DNA of 64,000 bases from Sphingobacterium spiritivorum (GTDB taxonomy: Bacteria; Bacteroidota; Bacteroidia; Sphingobacteriales; Sphingobacteriaceae), in NCBI RefSeq assembly GCF_016724845.1, contig NZ_CP068082.1:2108001-2172000 (forward strand), read 5' to 3'. The translations under genes and the position numbers were made by a program. This document shows, one piece after another, positions 26,266 through 35,878 of the stretch. How positions within the stretch are numbered: position 1 is the first letter of the stretch; each line of letters opens with the position of its first letter. The notes below the pieces were generated by a model that worked only from the letters and a program-made list of their open reading frames with translations, did no database searches and was not told the DNA's origin.

Positions 26266-26460
26266 ATGAATAAATTTAACCAGATTTTAGTCCATCCTAA
26301 TTTTAGTTATATCTATCTTTTCTTAGTTGTTATTTGTGCTGTTTCATTCTTTGTAATGGATGAAAAACATCCCTTCAAAACCTATATTTTTCCGATAGTA
26401 ATTATTTTATTCTTGCTACAACGATACCGCAGATACCTGATCCAACGTAATCAAAAGTAA
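26266..26460 (+). CDS. Small two-TM hypothetical membrane protein
   Basis: The 64-residue protein has two hydrophobic segments (about residues 14-30 and 38-53) with a short loop containing KHPF and ends in a basic tail (RYRRYLIQRNQK). It sits in the operon between gldH (2 bp) and lpxK (7 bp). No family or function is recognised. Confidence 0.6.
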   Translation: MNKFNQILVHPNFSYIYLFLVVICAVSFFVMDEKHPFKTYIFPIVIILFLLQRYRRYLIQRNQK

Positions 26461-26467
26461 TTTGGCT

Positions 26468-27496
26468 ATGCTACTGTTAAGATGGTTTCTATTTCCAATT
26501 ACCATTATCTACACCAGCATTATATGGCTTAGAAATCGTCTGTACGATTATCAGCTATTGAAAAGCAAAACCTATAATATTCCCCTCATTGTAATCGGAA
26601 ATCTGGCCATAGGCGGAACGGGTAAAAGCCCGATGACAGAGTTTTTGATACGTCTTTTGAAAGACAAAATTAAGCTGGCTACCCTCAGCAGAGGATATGG
26701 CCGTAAGACAAAGGGATTTAGATTCGTTTCTACTCAGTCCACATCAGCAGAGGCCGGAGATGAGCCTTTACAGTTCAAGCGTAAGTTTCCGGAGATAACC
26801 ATAGCTGTGTGCGAAGATCGATGCTATGGTGTAGAACAATTAAAAGATCAGCATGATCTGATCATTTTGGACGATGCTTTTCAGCATAGAAAATTAAAAC
26901 CCACATATTCCATCCTCCTGTTTGAATATACTTCACTGTCAGGACAAGCTATTTTACTTCCTACCGGCAATTTCCGAGATATGATGATGGAAAGCCACAG
27001 AGCCAATATCATCATCGTAACCAAAACCCCTGAAGACGCAACTGAAGAAGATAAAAATAAGATCATTAGGAAAATTTCACGTCATAATTCCACAGCATCC
27101 ATATACTTCAGTAAAATCAAATATGATAAATGGATGGATAAGAATGGTTCAGGGTGCTATACCAATTTAAAAGAAACCGATGTACTGCTTATTACAGGCA
27201 TAGCAAACCCAAATCCGCTGATCAATCATTTACAACCGAATGTGAACAGATTGATTCATATGTCCTATCCCGACCATCATGCTTTTTCAGAAACCGATAT
27301 CAGTAAGATAGAAGAAATGTACAAAGCTATCACCGGATCAAATAAACTTATTTTGACTACAGAAAAAGACTTCCAGCGCCTGTATGGAACACGTCTGCAT
27401 CGTTTCCCGTTTTATTATATCCCCATTCAGATAGCATTCGATACATCCGATTATCAAAACATAGAAAGAAGCATTTCTGATCATTTAGGTCTCTGA
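26468..27496 (+). CDS. lpxK: Tetraacyldisaccharide 4'-kinase
   Basis: The 342-residue enzyme phosphorylates the 4' position of the lipid A disaccharide, so the cell makes lipopolysaccharide. It has an N-terminal membrane anchor, then VIGNLAIGGTGKSPMTEFLI (modified Walker A), TLSRGYGRKTKGF, DEPLQFKRKFP, LDDAFQHRKLKP and later TTEKDFQRL. The ATG at 26468 is preferred over a TTG two codons upstream. It is the last gene of the holB-ricT-gldH operon. Confidence 0.94.
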   Translation: MLLLRWFLFPITIIYTSIIWLRNRLYDYQLLKSKTYNIPLIVIGNLAIGGTGKSPMTEFLIRLLKDKIKLATLSRGYGRKTKGFRFVSTQSTSAEAGDEPLQFKRKFPEITIAVCEDRCYGVEQLKDQHDLIILDDAFQHRKLKPTYSILLFEYTSLSGQAILLPTGNFRDMMMESHRANIIIVTKTPEDATEEDKNKIIRKISRHNSTASIYFSKIKYDKWMDKNGSGCYTNLKETDVLLITGIANPNPLINHLQPNVNRLIHMSYPDHHAFSETDISKIEEMYKAITGSNKLILTTEKDFQRLYGTRLHRFPFYYIPIQIAFDTSDYQNIERSISDHLGL

Positions 27497-27901
27497 CAGG
27501 CCTATACTTTCCTTTATATTCCCGTCTGACACCCACATCTGTTGCTAAGCTTTTATCTCAGCATGTCCTTATATGCAGTCTTATCCACTTCTTATATCTT
27601 GTTTTCCCATGGCTAATCCACTATGGTTTTCTGCTTTTTTGAGTAAAATAAGGCATTTGAGAAGGTTTTGTCCCTAAATACAGTGTAATCTGGTTCAGAT
27701 TACCCCTAAATACAGCGTTTTATTGTAACACAATAATTACAATTTAAAATATTGATTATCAAATATTTACAAATAATGAAAATGTTAAGTAATGTTAAAA
27801 AGTAACAAACCTGATACAATCATATACTAAGCTCTGTCAAAAAGCAGTTATTAATGTAAAGAATTTAATAATTGAGTTTTAAACGTATAAATTTTAACAA
27901 G
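27497..27901. other. Non-coding intergenic region rich in short repeats
   Basis: About 400 bp with no credible ORF. It has a direct repeat CCCTAAATACAG (27672-27683 and 27704-27715). Between the copies is an inverted repeat GTAATCTG-GTT-CAGATTAC (27685-27703). Further on are TTATTGT-AAC-ACAATAA (27720-27736) and the short symmetric TTGATTATCAA (27752-27762). No tRNA-like arrangement is seen. The last 100 bp are strongly A/T rich and presumably carry the promoter of the next gene; no clear TAnnTTTG box is seen. Confidence 0.6.
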
Positions 27902-28384
27902 ATGAAAAAATTAATTTTAACAGGTATCGGATTTTTCTTAGCATTAGGATTAACATTTGCGCAAGCGCAACAAACCCAGTCACCAGAAGATAATGCAAAA
28001 CAAGTTGTTACTGTATTGACTCAACAACTTACATTGACAGAAGAGCAGCAACCAACTGTATATAATGCAACTCTGGAATATGCAAAAGCAGAACAAGCAT
28101 TATTAGCAGATAACACAGCATCTAAAGAATCTAAAGCAGAGCAGATCGCAAAACTTCAGGCACAGACTGATGCCAAAATCATTGAGGTATTGACAGATGA
28201 GCAAAAGCCACTTTTTGAAAAAATTGTAGCCGAGAGAGCTCCGGTAACAATTCCTGAATCAGCTCCTGTAGAAGTACCTGCAACTGAGCCATCCACTACT
28301 GAGCCGGTTGAGCCAGCACAACCAGTAGAACAAACTCAGCCGACTGAACAACCAACTGAGCAACCTGCTCAGCCGGCACAATAA
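27902..28384 (+). CDS. Secreted Spy-like protein with Pro/Gln-rich tail
   Basis: With ATG 27902 (MKKLILTGIGFFLALGLTFA) the 160-residue protein starts with a clear signal peptide; 10 upstream codons in frame lack this. The mature part is helical with two LTxEQ-like motifs (LTLTEEQQPTVY and LTDEQKPLFEKI), like Spy/CpxP and similar Bacteroidota periplasmic proteins. From about residue 120 the sequence becomes a low-complexity repeat of Pro, Glu, Thr, Gln (e.g. PTEQPTEQPAQPAQ). It is probably periplasmic; a chaperone-like role is only an analogy. A hairpin terminator follows. Confidence 0.7.
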   Translation: MKKLILTGIGFFLALGLTFAQAQQTQSPEDNAKQVVTVLTQQLTLTEEQQPTVYNATLEYAKAEQALLADNTASKESKAEQIAKLQAQTDAKIIEVLTDEQKPLFEKIVAERAPVTIPESAPVEVPATEPSTTEPVEPAQPVEQTQPTEQPTEQPAQPAQ

Positions 28385-28421
28385 TTAGGAAAGCAATAAT
28401 AGGTTTCATAAATTAGCAATT

Positions 28422-28459
28422 AAGGGGTCTTGTTGAAAAACAAGGCTCCTTTCTTTTTA
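28422..28459 (+). terminator. Terminator after the Spy-like gene
   Basis: AAGGGGTCTTGTT (28422-28434) pairs imperfectly with AACAAGGCTCCTTT (28439-28452), followed by CTTTTT. Confidence 0.7.
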
Positions 28460-28585
28460 TAGTAAACGTTCTATTAAGCATAAAACTTACTATATCAATT
28501 ATATCCACACTTATAATGTAATCAAAGAATATGGTAACAGAATACCCATGACTAAATGTTTATATGAATAAAGAGGTCATAAACA

Positions 28586-28618
28586 AAAAAGGGAAGCAAT
28601 TATGTTGCTTCCCTTTTT
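28586..28618 (-). terminator. Terminator after dnaA
   Basis: A perfect 14-bp stem, AAAAAGGGAAGCAA (28586-28599) with its complement 28605-28618, loop TTATG; poly-T in both directions. The dnaA stop is at 28638 on the minus strand. Confidence 0.85.
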
Positions 28619-28637
28619 ACGTTCAAAATTTTGATTG

Positions 28638-30065
28638 TTACGATGCTTTTAACTTCTTCAGGATATCCTGTACATACGTTTTAAACTTCTTGTCTGTTTC
28701 TATCAGATCTTCTACTGTCTGGCAGGCATATATCACTGTAGAGTGATCCCGTCCGCCAAAGAAGTTACCGATAGATTTCAAAGAAGATTTAGTATGATTC
28801 TTTGCAAGATACATAGAGATCTGACGCGCTTGTACGATTTCACGTTTCCTAACTTTTGATTTCACCATTTCTACCGGAACTTCAAAATACTCACATACCA
28901 GTTTCTGTATGTATTCCATTGAAATTTCCTTACTGGTGTTCTTCACAAAGTTTTTCAGCATAGACTTAGCCAGGTTCAGGTCAATCTCCTTTTTGTTAAG
29001 GGTAGATTGCGCCAATAATGAAACCATAGCTCCTTCTAATTCACGGACACTGTTATCAATCTGATGCGCCACATACTCTACTACATTCTCTGGCAATTCA
29101 ATACCATCAGAATACATTTTTTTCTTCAGGATTGCCATCCTTGTCTCCAGATCCGGAACTTGTATATCCGCGGACAATCCCCATTTAAAACGACTTAATA
29201 ATCGTTCTTCCAATCCTGCCAGATCTTTAGGCGCCTTATCAGAAGTCAGAATAATCTGTTTACCCGACTGATGAAGATGATTAAAGATATGGAAGAAAAT
29301 GTCCTGGGTCTTCTCCTTACCGGCAAAATTGTGTACATCATCCATGATGATGACATCCATTGCCTGATAAAAATTCACAAAGTCATTGATTGTATTGTTC
29401 TTTAATGAATCTACAAACTGCTGACAGAATTTTTCACAGGATACATAGATAACCAACTTATCCGGCAGATTACGCTTGATCTCATTTCCGATGGCCTGGG
29501 ATAAATGGGTTTTACCTAACCCTACATCTCCGTATAACATCAAAGGATTAAAAGAGGTTCCTCCGGGTTTATTTGCTACTGCAAACCCTGCAGATCTTGC
29601 CAGTCTGTTACACTCTCCTTCGATAAAATTATCAAAAGTATAATGCTGATTCAACTGCGGATCGACCTGTAATTTCTTCAATCCCGGAATAACAAACGGA
29701 TTCTTAATATTCTTATTCAAATTGACCGGCACCGGGATCGATTGACGCTTCCCTTCTGCACCGTTTCCATTGGATGGAATATTGGTTGTATATGGAATAT
29801 TGGTTGAAGATTTCTCCACCACAATATTATATTCCAACCTTCCCTGTTCTCCCAAAAATTTTTTGACCGTTTTACGTAAGATACCTACATAATGTTCCTC
29901 AAGCCACTCGTAAAAAAATAAGCTCGGCACCTGAATAGTTAAAACGTTCTCATCAAGTTTCACCGCTTTCACCGGTTCAAACCAAGTCTTGAAACTTTGC
30001 GCAGGTATATTGTCTTTGATAATCTGAAGACAACTATTCCAAACACTTGTGTACGTTTTTTCCAT
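28638..30065 (-). CDS. dnaA: Chromosomal replication initiator DnaA
   Basis: The 475-residue initiator binds DnaA boxes and melts the origin. Domain I is at the N-terminus (WNSCLQIIKDNIPAQSFKTW), a linker follows, then the AAA+ domain with NPLMLYGDVGLGKTHLSQAI (Walker A) and VIIMDDVHNF (Walker B). Domain IV ends with GRDHSTVIYACQTVEDL, the DNA-binding signature. The length and order match DnaA. It stands alone, with no dnaN next to it, about 5.6 kb left of the presumed oriC. A DnaA-box-like sequence (30,329-30,337) lies in its upstream region, which could allow autoregulation. Confidence 0.97.
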   Translation of the reverse strand: MEKTYTSVWNSCLQIIKDNIPAQSFKTWFEPVKAVKLDENVLTIQVPSLFFYEWLEEHYVGILRKTVKKFLGEQGRLEYNIVVEKSSTNIPYTTNIPSNGNGAEGKRQSIPVPVNLNKNIKNPFVIPGLKKLQVDPQLNQHYTFDNFIEGECNRLARSAGFAVANKPGGTSFNPLMLYGDVGLGKTHLSQAIGNEIKRNLPDKLVIYVSCEKFCQQFVDSLKNNTINDFVNFYQAMDVIIMDDVHNFAGKEKTQDIFFHIFNHLHQSGKQIILTSDKAPKDLAGLEERLLSRFKWGLSADIQVPDLETRMAILKKKMYSDGIELPENVVEYVAHQIDNSVRELEGAMVSLLAQSTLNKKEIDLNLAKSMLKNFVKNTSKEISMEYIQKLVCEYFEVPVEMVKSKVRKREIVQARQISMYLAKNHTKSSLKSIGNFFGGRDHSTVIYACQTVEDLIETDKKFKTYVQDILKKLKAS

Positions 30066-30447
30066 TCTAAAATTGTTAATAACTTGATTTACAATATCTG
30101 ACCAAAAAATTGTTCATAACTTTCTCTTAAAACGAAGATGGCAAAAAAAATTCAGCTAAAAAATTAAAAAGTAAAAAAATACACAACGTATTAATAAACA
30201 ATTACTTAAGTCATTTTTTATACGTTTTTTACTAAAATTCACAGGCAAAATTTTAGTTTTCAACATCTGCTATTACGATGGACTCGATACCCCCAATTTA
30301 GTAACTTTTATTGAATTTAAAAAATCAATGTGGAAAACTATGTTTTAAAATCGTGGCAAATTTTCTGATAGTTTTATAGGGATAAAGCATAAAAAAGGAG
30401 TTGAAAATTTCAACTCCTTTTTTAAATTTTAATACAATATAGTCTAT
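30066..30447. other. A/T-rich intergenic region upstream of dnaA
   Basis: About 380 bp without an ORF, between dnaA (start 30,065) and the dxs stop (30,448). It contains a single DnaA-box-like TGTGGAAAA (30329-30337, one mismatch from the consensus complement TGTGGATAA) and the dxs terminator at its right end. No clear -7 TAnnTTTG box is visible. Confidence 0.6.
30391..30423 (-). terminator. Terminator after dxs
   Basis: AAAAAAGGAGTTGAAA and its complement TTTCAACTCCTTTTTT form a 16-bp stem almost without a loop (30391-30423). It lies 25 bp beyond the dxs stop in the minus direction. Confidence 0.8.
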
Positions 30448-32376
30448 CTATCCGACAAGAGAATCTGTTTTACGTATAGTGGATAATTTTCGGCACTGCT
30501 CTGCAATGGCTTCCGCATCATAATGACACAAATTCCAAAGCTCTTTTTGCTCACCGTGCTCTACAATCTGATCCGGAATACCAAGACGAACAACATGAGA
30601 TTGATAACCATTATCTACCATAAATTCGAGTACTGCAGACCCCATTCCTCCCTGCAAACAACCATCTTCTACAGTGATCACTTTTTTATATTTACGGAAG
30701 ACCTCGTGTAACAATTCTTTATCCAAAGGCTTGACAAATCGTAAATCGTAATGTGCCGGATAAATACCTTCTTCATTCAATACACGAATGGCTTTTACCG
30801 CTTCATTACCTATACTGCCAATGCTTAATATAGCAACCTCTTCTCCGTCCGATACTTTACGGCCTTTTCCTATTTCTATTTCTTTAAATGGTCTTTTCCA
30901 ATCCGGCATTACCCCTGCACCGCGAGGATAACGGATCACAAATGGTCCTTTATTCTCCAATTGTGCCGTATACATCAGATTACGAAGTTCTTCTTCATTC
31001 ATAGGAGCAGACACAGTCATATTAGGTATACAACGCATATAAGCTAGATCGTATGCTCCATGATGTGTAGGACCATCTGCACCTGCTACACCTGCGCGAT
31101 CCAGACAGAATACTACATTCAGGTTTTGTAAGGCCACATCATGAATAACCTGGTCATACGCCCGTTGCATAAATGAAGAGTAGATATTACAAAAAGGAAG
31201 TAATCCCTGTGTAGCCAGTCCTGCACTGAATGTAACAGCATGCTGTTCAGCTATTCCCACATCAAAGGCACGGGTAGGCATGGCTTTCATCATGATATTC
31301 ATAGAAGATCCTGACGGCATAGCGGGAGTAATTCCCATTATTTTTTTATTATTTTCAGCCAGTTCCACTAATGTATGTCCGAATACATCCTGATATTTGG
31401 GCGCAACAGGTTTATCAGAAACAGATTTCTTAATCTCCCCTGTGATCTTATCAAAAAGGCCCGGTGCATGCCACAGTGTCTGATCTTTCTCAGCCAAAGC
31501 GTAGCCTTTTCCTTTTACTGTAACACAATGTAACAGTTTTGGTCCCGGAATATGTTTAAGATCTTCCAGTGTTTTGGCCAGTTTCTTGACATCATGACCA
31601 TCTACAGGACCAAAATATCTGAAATTTAAAGATTCAAAAAGGTTTGCATTCTTCAGCAGAGATCCCTTGATTCCCCGTTCAAGCTTCTTAGCTATACCCA
31701 GTGCATCCGGTCCAACCTCTGATATTTTGGAAAGTACAGCAGCCAGATCATCTCTGAATCTGTTGTAACGTTTAGACGTCGTTATACTGGTCAGATATTC
31801 CTTCATCGCTCCTACATTCGGATCGATGGACATGCAATTATCATTTAGAATAACCAGTAAATTAGATTTCTCTATTCCGGCATGATTCAGCGCTTCAAAG
31901 GCTAATCCGGCAGTCAGTGCTCCATCTCCTATTACAGCTACATGCTGTCTGTCTTCTTCTCCTTTATAATGAGAAGCTACAGCCATACCAAGAGCTGCTG
32001 ATATAGATGTAGAAGAGTGACCTACACCAAATGTATCATACTCACTTTCATTTCGGTTTGGAAAACCCGAAATACCATTTAGTAACCGGTTTGTATCAAA
32101 GACATCTCTTCTGCCCGTCAATATCTTATGACCATAGGCCTGATGGCCCACATCCCATATCAATTGATCATAAGGTGTATTTAACACGTAATGAAGGGCA
32201 ACAGTTAATTCTACCACCCCTAAACTTGCTGCAAAATGCCCTCCGTTCTCGGAGACAATATCAATTATATATTGTCTAAGCTCTTTACATACCTGCAATA
32301 AATCTTCTTCCTTTAATTTCTTAAGATCTGAAGGAAAGTTTATTTTTTGCAATAGTTCTCCAGCCTCTACCTGCAT
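30448..32376 (-). CDS. dxs: 1-deoxy-D-xylulose-5-phosphate synthase
   Basis: The 642-residue thiamine-diphosphate enzyme condenses pyruvate and glyceraldehyde 3-phosphate in the first step of the MEP isoprenoid pathway. It has [20 protein letters not shown] with the catalytic His, TPP motif [18 protein letters not shown] then NDNCMSI, and the later [15 protein letters not shown] and [15 protein letters not shown] blocks. Length matches. It is a single-gene unit on the minus strand with its own terminator. Confidence 0.97.
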   Translation of the reverse strand: MQVEAGELLQKINFPSDLKKLKEEDLLQVCKELRQYIIDIVSENGGHFAASLGVVELTVALHYVLNTPYDQLIWDVGHQAYGHKILTGRRDVFDTNRLLNGISGFPNRNESEYDTFGVGHSSTSISAALGMAVASHYKGEEDRQHVAVIGDGALTAGLAFEALNHAGIEKSNLLVILNDNCMSIDPNVGAMKEYLTSITTSKRYNRFRDDLAAVLSKISEVGPDALGIAKKLERGIKGSLLKNANLFESLNFRYFGPVDGHDVKKLAKTLEDLKHIPGPKLLHCVTVKGKGYALAEKDQTLWHAPGLFDKITGEIKKSVSDKPVAPKYQDVFGHTLVELAENNKKIMGITPAMPSGSSMNIMMKAMPTRAFDVGIAEQHAVTFSAGLATQGLLPFCNIYSSFMQRAYDQVIHDVALQNLNVVFCLDRAGVAGADGPTHHGAYDLAYMRCIPNMTVSAPMNEEELRNLMYTAQLENKGPFVIRYPRGAGVMPDWKRPFKEIEIGKGRKVSDGEEVAILSIGSIGNEAVKAIRVLNEEGIYPAHYDLRFVKPLDKELLHEVFRKYKKVITVEDGCLQGGMGSAVLEFMVDNGYQSHVVRLGIPDQIVEHGEQKELWNLCHYDAEAIAEQCRKLSTIRKTDSLVG

Positions 32377-32509
32377 AGTTTTTACGATTTCAAAATAAGA
32401 TACAAAGTAACAATTTTTTATTTACATAAATCATATAACAATTCGTAATTGTTATGGTTTACATAGGTTCTATAATAAACTAATTTATTAATAATTTTTT
32501 ATAATTATG

Positions 32510-32517
32510 TATTTTTG
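32510..32517 (+). promoter_or_regulatory. -7 box directly before scpA
   Basis: TATTTTTG (32510-32517) fits TAnnTTTG and ends 5 nt before the scpA ATG (32523). A start site about 5 nt downstream would be at or beside the A of the ATG, implying a leaderless mRNA. No TTTG stands at the expected -33 position. Confidence 0.45.
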
Positions 32518-32522
32518 AAACT

Positions 32523-33311
32523 ATGATTGCAAGTGAGGGTTACGAAATTAAGTTAGACCAGTTTGAAGGTCCGTTTGATCTGCTGTTGTTTTTTATTGAG
32601 CGTGATGAATTGAATATCCATGATATAGCTATCTCTAAAATTACAGATGATTTTCTGGATTATATCCAAAAGATGCAGGCTTTGAATATAGAACTCGCCA
32701 GTGAGTTTATATTTGTAGCTTCTACCCTCATGCGTATCAAAGCTAAAATGCTTTTACCTCGTCCTGATCTGGATGAAAATGAAAATGAAATAGATCTTAA
32801 AAAGGAACTGGTACAGAAACTGATACTCTATAAACAGTTCAAAAATATTTGTGAAGATTTAAAAGGACTTGAAGAAAACCGTGTCAGGTACCATTTAAGA
32901 GGAAATATAGGTTATGATCTGAAAAACACTAACCGACCGGTACAGGAAGGAGAAGAATTATCCTCATTCGATCTTTATAAACTGATGATGGTATATGAAC
33001 GTATGATGTACCATTATTCTAATCGGGTACAGGAAGTCAAACATACTGTTGTTAAATATCCGTATACCATAGAACAACAAAAAAGAGTAATTAAAGAATT
33101 AATAGAAATGAATGAGAAACTGGATTTTAACAGTATCCGAAAGAGTTCAGAAAACAAGGTTCATTTCGTCTATAATTTTTTAGCCATTCTCGAAATGCTG
33201 CAGCAACGCTTATTAGAGATTGAGGTAGGATTTGGATACAATAATTTTTGGGTCGAAAAAAAAGATCCGAATTTACCTGATCCGGTAGTACTGGAAATGG
33301 AAGAGAATTAA
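32523..33311 (+). CDS. scpA: Segregation and condensation protein ScpA
   Basis: The 262-residue kleisin subunit bridges SMC and ScpB in the bacterial condensin, which resolves and compacts newly replicated origins. The start YEIKLDQFEGPFDLLLFFI, the DIAISKITDDFLDYI segment and the ASEFIFVASTLMRIKAKMLL segment are typical; the C-terminal winged-helix (FNSIRKSSENKVHFVYNFLAILEML, cited in part) follows. It is an isolated plus-strand gene 2.1 kb left of oriC and ends in a terminator that contains a parS-like palindrome. smc and scpB are not in this window. Confidence 0.92.
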   Translation: MIASEGYEIKLDQFEGPFDLLLFFIERDELNIHDIAISKITDDFLDYIQKMQALNIELASEFIFVASTLMRIKAKMLLPRPDLDENENEIDLKKELVQKLILYKQFKNICEDLKGLEENRVRYHLRGNIGYDLKNTNRPVQEGEELSSFDLYKLMMVYERMMYHYSNRVQEVKHTVVKYPYTIEQQKRVIKELIEMNEKLDFNSIRKSSENKVHFVYNFLAILEMLQQRLLEIEVGFGYNNFWVEKKDPNLPDPVVLEMEEN

Positions 33312-33347
33312 AAAAGCAGCTGTTTCATGTGAAACAGCTGCTTTTTT
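33311..33347. terminator. Bidirectional terminator between scpA and thiL, with parS-like core
   Basis: AAAAAGCAGCTGTTTCA (33311-33327) and its complement (33330-33346) form a 17-bp inverted repeat with T runs on both sides. The centre 33321-33336, TGTTTCATGTGAAACA, is one base from the B. subtilis parS consensus TGTTTCACGTGAAACA. Confidence 0.85.
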
Positions 33348-33365
33348 TCTATAGTAATCAATACT

Positions 33366-34406
33366 TTACTTTTTAAAAGCATTCCAACCCTGAGCTGTTA
33401 AAGGATATACATTTCCGGATTTGGAAATCATTTCATACCCAGCATTTGGCTCTGTAATGTATCCGATAACTGTTATATCAGGCAGATTTCTAAGTTTATC
33501 ATATGAAGACTGCGGAACTGTAAACAACAATTCATAATCTTCGCCTCCGTTTAGTGCACAAACTGTAGGATCTAAACCAAATTCACGGGCAGTATCATAT
33601 GTCATCTGATCCAACGGAATTTTGTCTTCATATAATTTACATCCTTTATCAGACTGTTTACAGATATGTATAATCTCAGAAGCCAGACCATCGGATATGT
33701 CTATCATAGCATTGGGTTTGATATCCAGACTGTCTAATAATTGAACAATATCCCTACGGGCCTCCGGCTTCAGCTGACGTTCGATGATATAATCTTTACC
33801 CTCCAGATCCGGCTGAATATTGGGATTATCTAAAAAGACCTGTTTTTCACGCTCCAAAATCTGTAATCCTACATAGGCAGCTCCAAGATCTCCCGACACA
33901 CACAGAAGATCACCTTCCTGAGCACCCGAACGATAAGCTATTCTGTCTTCATCTGCGTATCCTATACTCGTTACAGAGATAATTAATCCCTGAGCAGAAG
34001 CTGAAGTATCTCCGCCTACAAGATCTACATTGAATTTTTTACAGGCAATTAATGCTCCTTCATAGATCTCTTCAACTGCTTCTAAAGGAAATTTAGATGA
34101 TAATCCTATTGAAAAAGTGATCTGAGAGGCTATACCATTCATCGCATATATATCACTCAGATTTACCTGTACAGCTTTATACCCCAGGTGTTTAAGCGGA
34201 ACATAACGCAGATCAAAATGAATTCCTTCTAACAATAAGTCGGTAGAAATAAGTGTTTTCTTATTCGAAAAATCCAATACAGCTGCATCATCCCCTATTC
34301 CTTTTATTGTAGACTTTTCGTTCAGTTCCACATGTTTGGTTAAGTGTTCAATTAAACCAAATTCACCCATCTGATCCAGATTTGTTCTTTCTGTATTTTC
34401 AAACAT
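33366..34406 (-). CDS. thiL: Thiamine-monophosphate kinase
   Basis: The 346-residue kinase phosphorylates thiamine monophosphate to the diphosphate cofactor. Features are IGDDAAVLDF near the start, KTLISTDLLLEGIHFDL, VNLSDIYAMNG, VGGDTSAS and MIDISDGLASEIIHI, with NGGEDYELLFTVP near the end. It makes the cofactor required by dxs and pdhB in the same window. It is separated from nadA by 36 bp on the same strand, so the two may share a transcript. Confidence 0.95.
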   Translation of the reverse strand: MFENTERTNLDQMGEFGLIEHLTKHVELNEKSTIKGIGDDAAVLDFSNKKTLISTDLLLEGIHFDLRYVPLKHLGYKAVQVNLSDIYAMNGIASQITFSIGLSSKFPLEAVEEIYEGALIACKKFNVDLVGGDTSASAQGLIISVTSIGYADEDRIAYRSGAQEGDLLCVSGDLGAAYVGLQILEREKQVFLDNPNIQPDLEGKDYIIERQLKPEARRDIVQLLDSLDIKPNAMIDISDGLASEIIHICKQSDKGCKLYEDKIPLDQMTYDTAREFGLDPTVCALNGGEDYELLFTVPQSSYDKLRNLPDITVIGYITEPNAGYEMISKSGNVYPLTAQGWNAFKK

Positions 34407-34442
34407 TATATAATGTTAAATTAAAAAATATATCAGTTAGAC

Positions 34443-35441
34443 TTACAAGCCTAATCTTTCCGAAATCTCCAGCATACGTTCAATTGGCTTTTGAGCCCGT
34501 ATAATGACGTCCTCCGGAAGTGTAATTTCAGGAGATTCAAACTTGAGACAGTTGTAAAGTTTTTCTAAAGTATTAAGTTTCATATGCGGGCAATCGTTGC
34601 ACGCACATGCATTATTCGGAGGAGCCGGAATAAAAGTCTTTTCGGGACTCGCTTTTTGCATCTGATGAATAATACCGGATTCAGTAGCAACGATATAAAC
34701 CTGCGACGGATCATTCATTGTAAATTTGAGCATACCCGAAGTAGATCCTACATAATCGGCACCTGCTAAAATATGATCTTCACACTCCGGATGTGCAATA
34801 AATTTAGCATCCGGATATTCACTGCGCAAAGCATCAATTTTATCCTGCGAAAAAATCTCATGTACCATACACGCACCGTTCCACAAGACCAGATCTCTGC
34901 CCGTCTTCTTTTTAACATAAGCACCCAGATTGCGATCCGGACCAAAAATTATTTTTTGATCCACAGGAAGGCTTTCTACGATCTGCACCGCATTACTGGA
35001 AGTACATACGATGTCTGATAGCGCTTTAAGCTCAGCTGTACAATTTACATACGTTATCACCAGGTGATCAGGATATTTCTCTTTAAACTTAGCAAACAAA
35101 TGAGGAGGACAACTATCTGATAATGAACATCCTGCCTTCAGATCGGGTAATAATACCTTTTTTGAAGGAGATAATATCTTAGCCGTTTCGGCCATAAAGT
35201 GCACACCAGCAAACACAATCACATCTGCATCTGTCTTAGCAGCCTGTTGAGAAAGTCCCAAACTATCGCCTATATAATCCGCAATATCCTGAATTTCAGA
35301 CTCTTGGTAATAATGAGCCAGAATAACAGCATTCTTTTCCTTTTTGAGGCGATTAATTTCTTCTACGAGATCAATTGTCGGATCAATAGCAACATCTATG
35401 TATCCTTTTGCTTCCAGATCTCTTTCATAAGTAATATTCAT
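34443..35441 (-). CDS. nadA: Quinolinate synthase NadA
   Basis: The 332-residue [4Fe-4S] enzyme condenses iminoaspartate with dihydroxyacetone phosphate to quinolinate. Visible signatures are [34 protein letters not shown], the Cys in [19 protein letters not shown], and [17 protein letters not shown]. These supply the expected cluster cysteines. It diverges from nadB across the presumed origin region, so the two enzymes of the same two-step pathway flank oriC. Confidence 0.95.
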   Translation of the reverse strand: MNITYERDLEAKGYIDVAIDPTIDLVEEINRLKKEKNAVILAHYYQESEIQDIADYIGDSLGLSQQAAKTDADVIVFAGVHFMAETAKILSPSKKVLLPDLKAGCSLSDSCPPHLFAKFKEKYPDHLVITYVNCTAELKALSDIVCTSSNAVQIVESLPVDQKIIFGPDRNLGAYVKKKTGRDLVLWNGACMVHEIFSQDKIDALRSEYPDAKFIAHPECEDHILAGADYVGSTSGMLKFTMNDPSQVYIVATESGIIHQMQKASPEKTFIPAPPNNACACNDCPHMKLNTLEKLYNCLKFESPEITLPEDVIIRAQKPIERMLEISERLGL

Positions 35442-35643
35442 TTCCGTGTTGATAAAATTTAAGTCAACGATTCAGACGGTATCACTTCACAAAAGTAGCG
35501 AAAGAATTTGAAACGAAATCCACATTCCTTTTTTTCAATAATTAATAACTCTTTTTATAAAAAGGAGACTTATTGTTTATTAGTGTGTGGAAAATGGGGA
35601 AAGTTTTGAGAATTTATATTTGCGATTGTTACTTTTGACATAG

Positions 35644-35662
35644 TTATCCACATTTATTCACA
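35644..35662 (+). promoter_or_regulatory. Tandem DnaA boxes
   Basis: TTATCCACA at 35644-35652 and TTATTCACA at 35654-35662, spaced by 1 bp and in the same orientation. The first is the canonical consensus. Confidence 0.75.
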
Positions 35663-35858
35663 TCTAAAGTTTATAAATAGAGCTGATTTTCAGATATATG
35701 AAAATTGTCTGTTTTGGTTTTCCATATTTCAGTGTGAATTGTTTGTTGTTTACATTTTGTTAATAATGGGGTAAAGTTGTGGTTATAATTTGTTCACAAT
35801 GGCTCGATTTTTTGTGGAAATGTGGAATAAAAAATAGTTTTCATTTTTAATTCACCAT

Positions 35859-35878
35859 TTATCTACACGTTATCCACA
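35859..35878 (+). promoter_or_regulatory. Tandem DnaA boxes near nadB
   Basis: TTATCTACA (35859-35867, one mismatch) and TTATCCACA (35870-35878, perfect) in the same orientation, 2 bp apart, next to the A/T-rich end of the region. Confidence 0.75.

Noticed and set aside
27752..27762. TTGATTATCAA as an FNR-type site
   Set aside because: FNR half-sites need a 4-base centre (TTGAT-N4-ATCAA); here the centre is a single base, so it is noted only as a short palindrome.
28620..30065. dnaA-proximal origin model
   Set aside because: The region upstream of dnaA (30066-30447) has only one near-match DnaA box and no box cluster, so the origin is placed between nadA and nadB instead.
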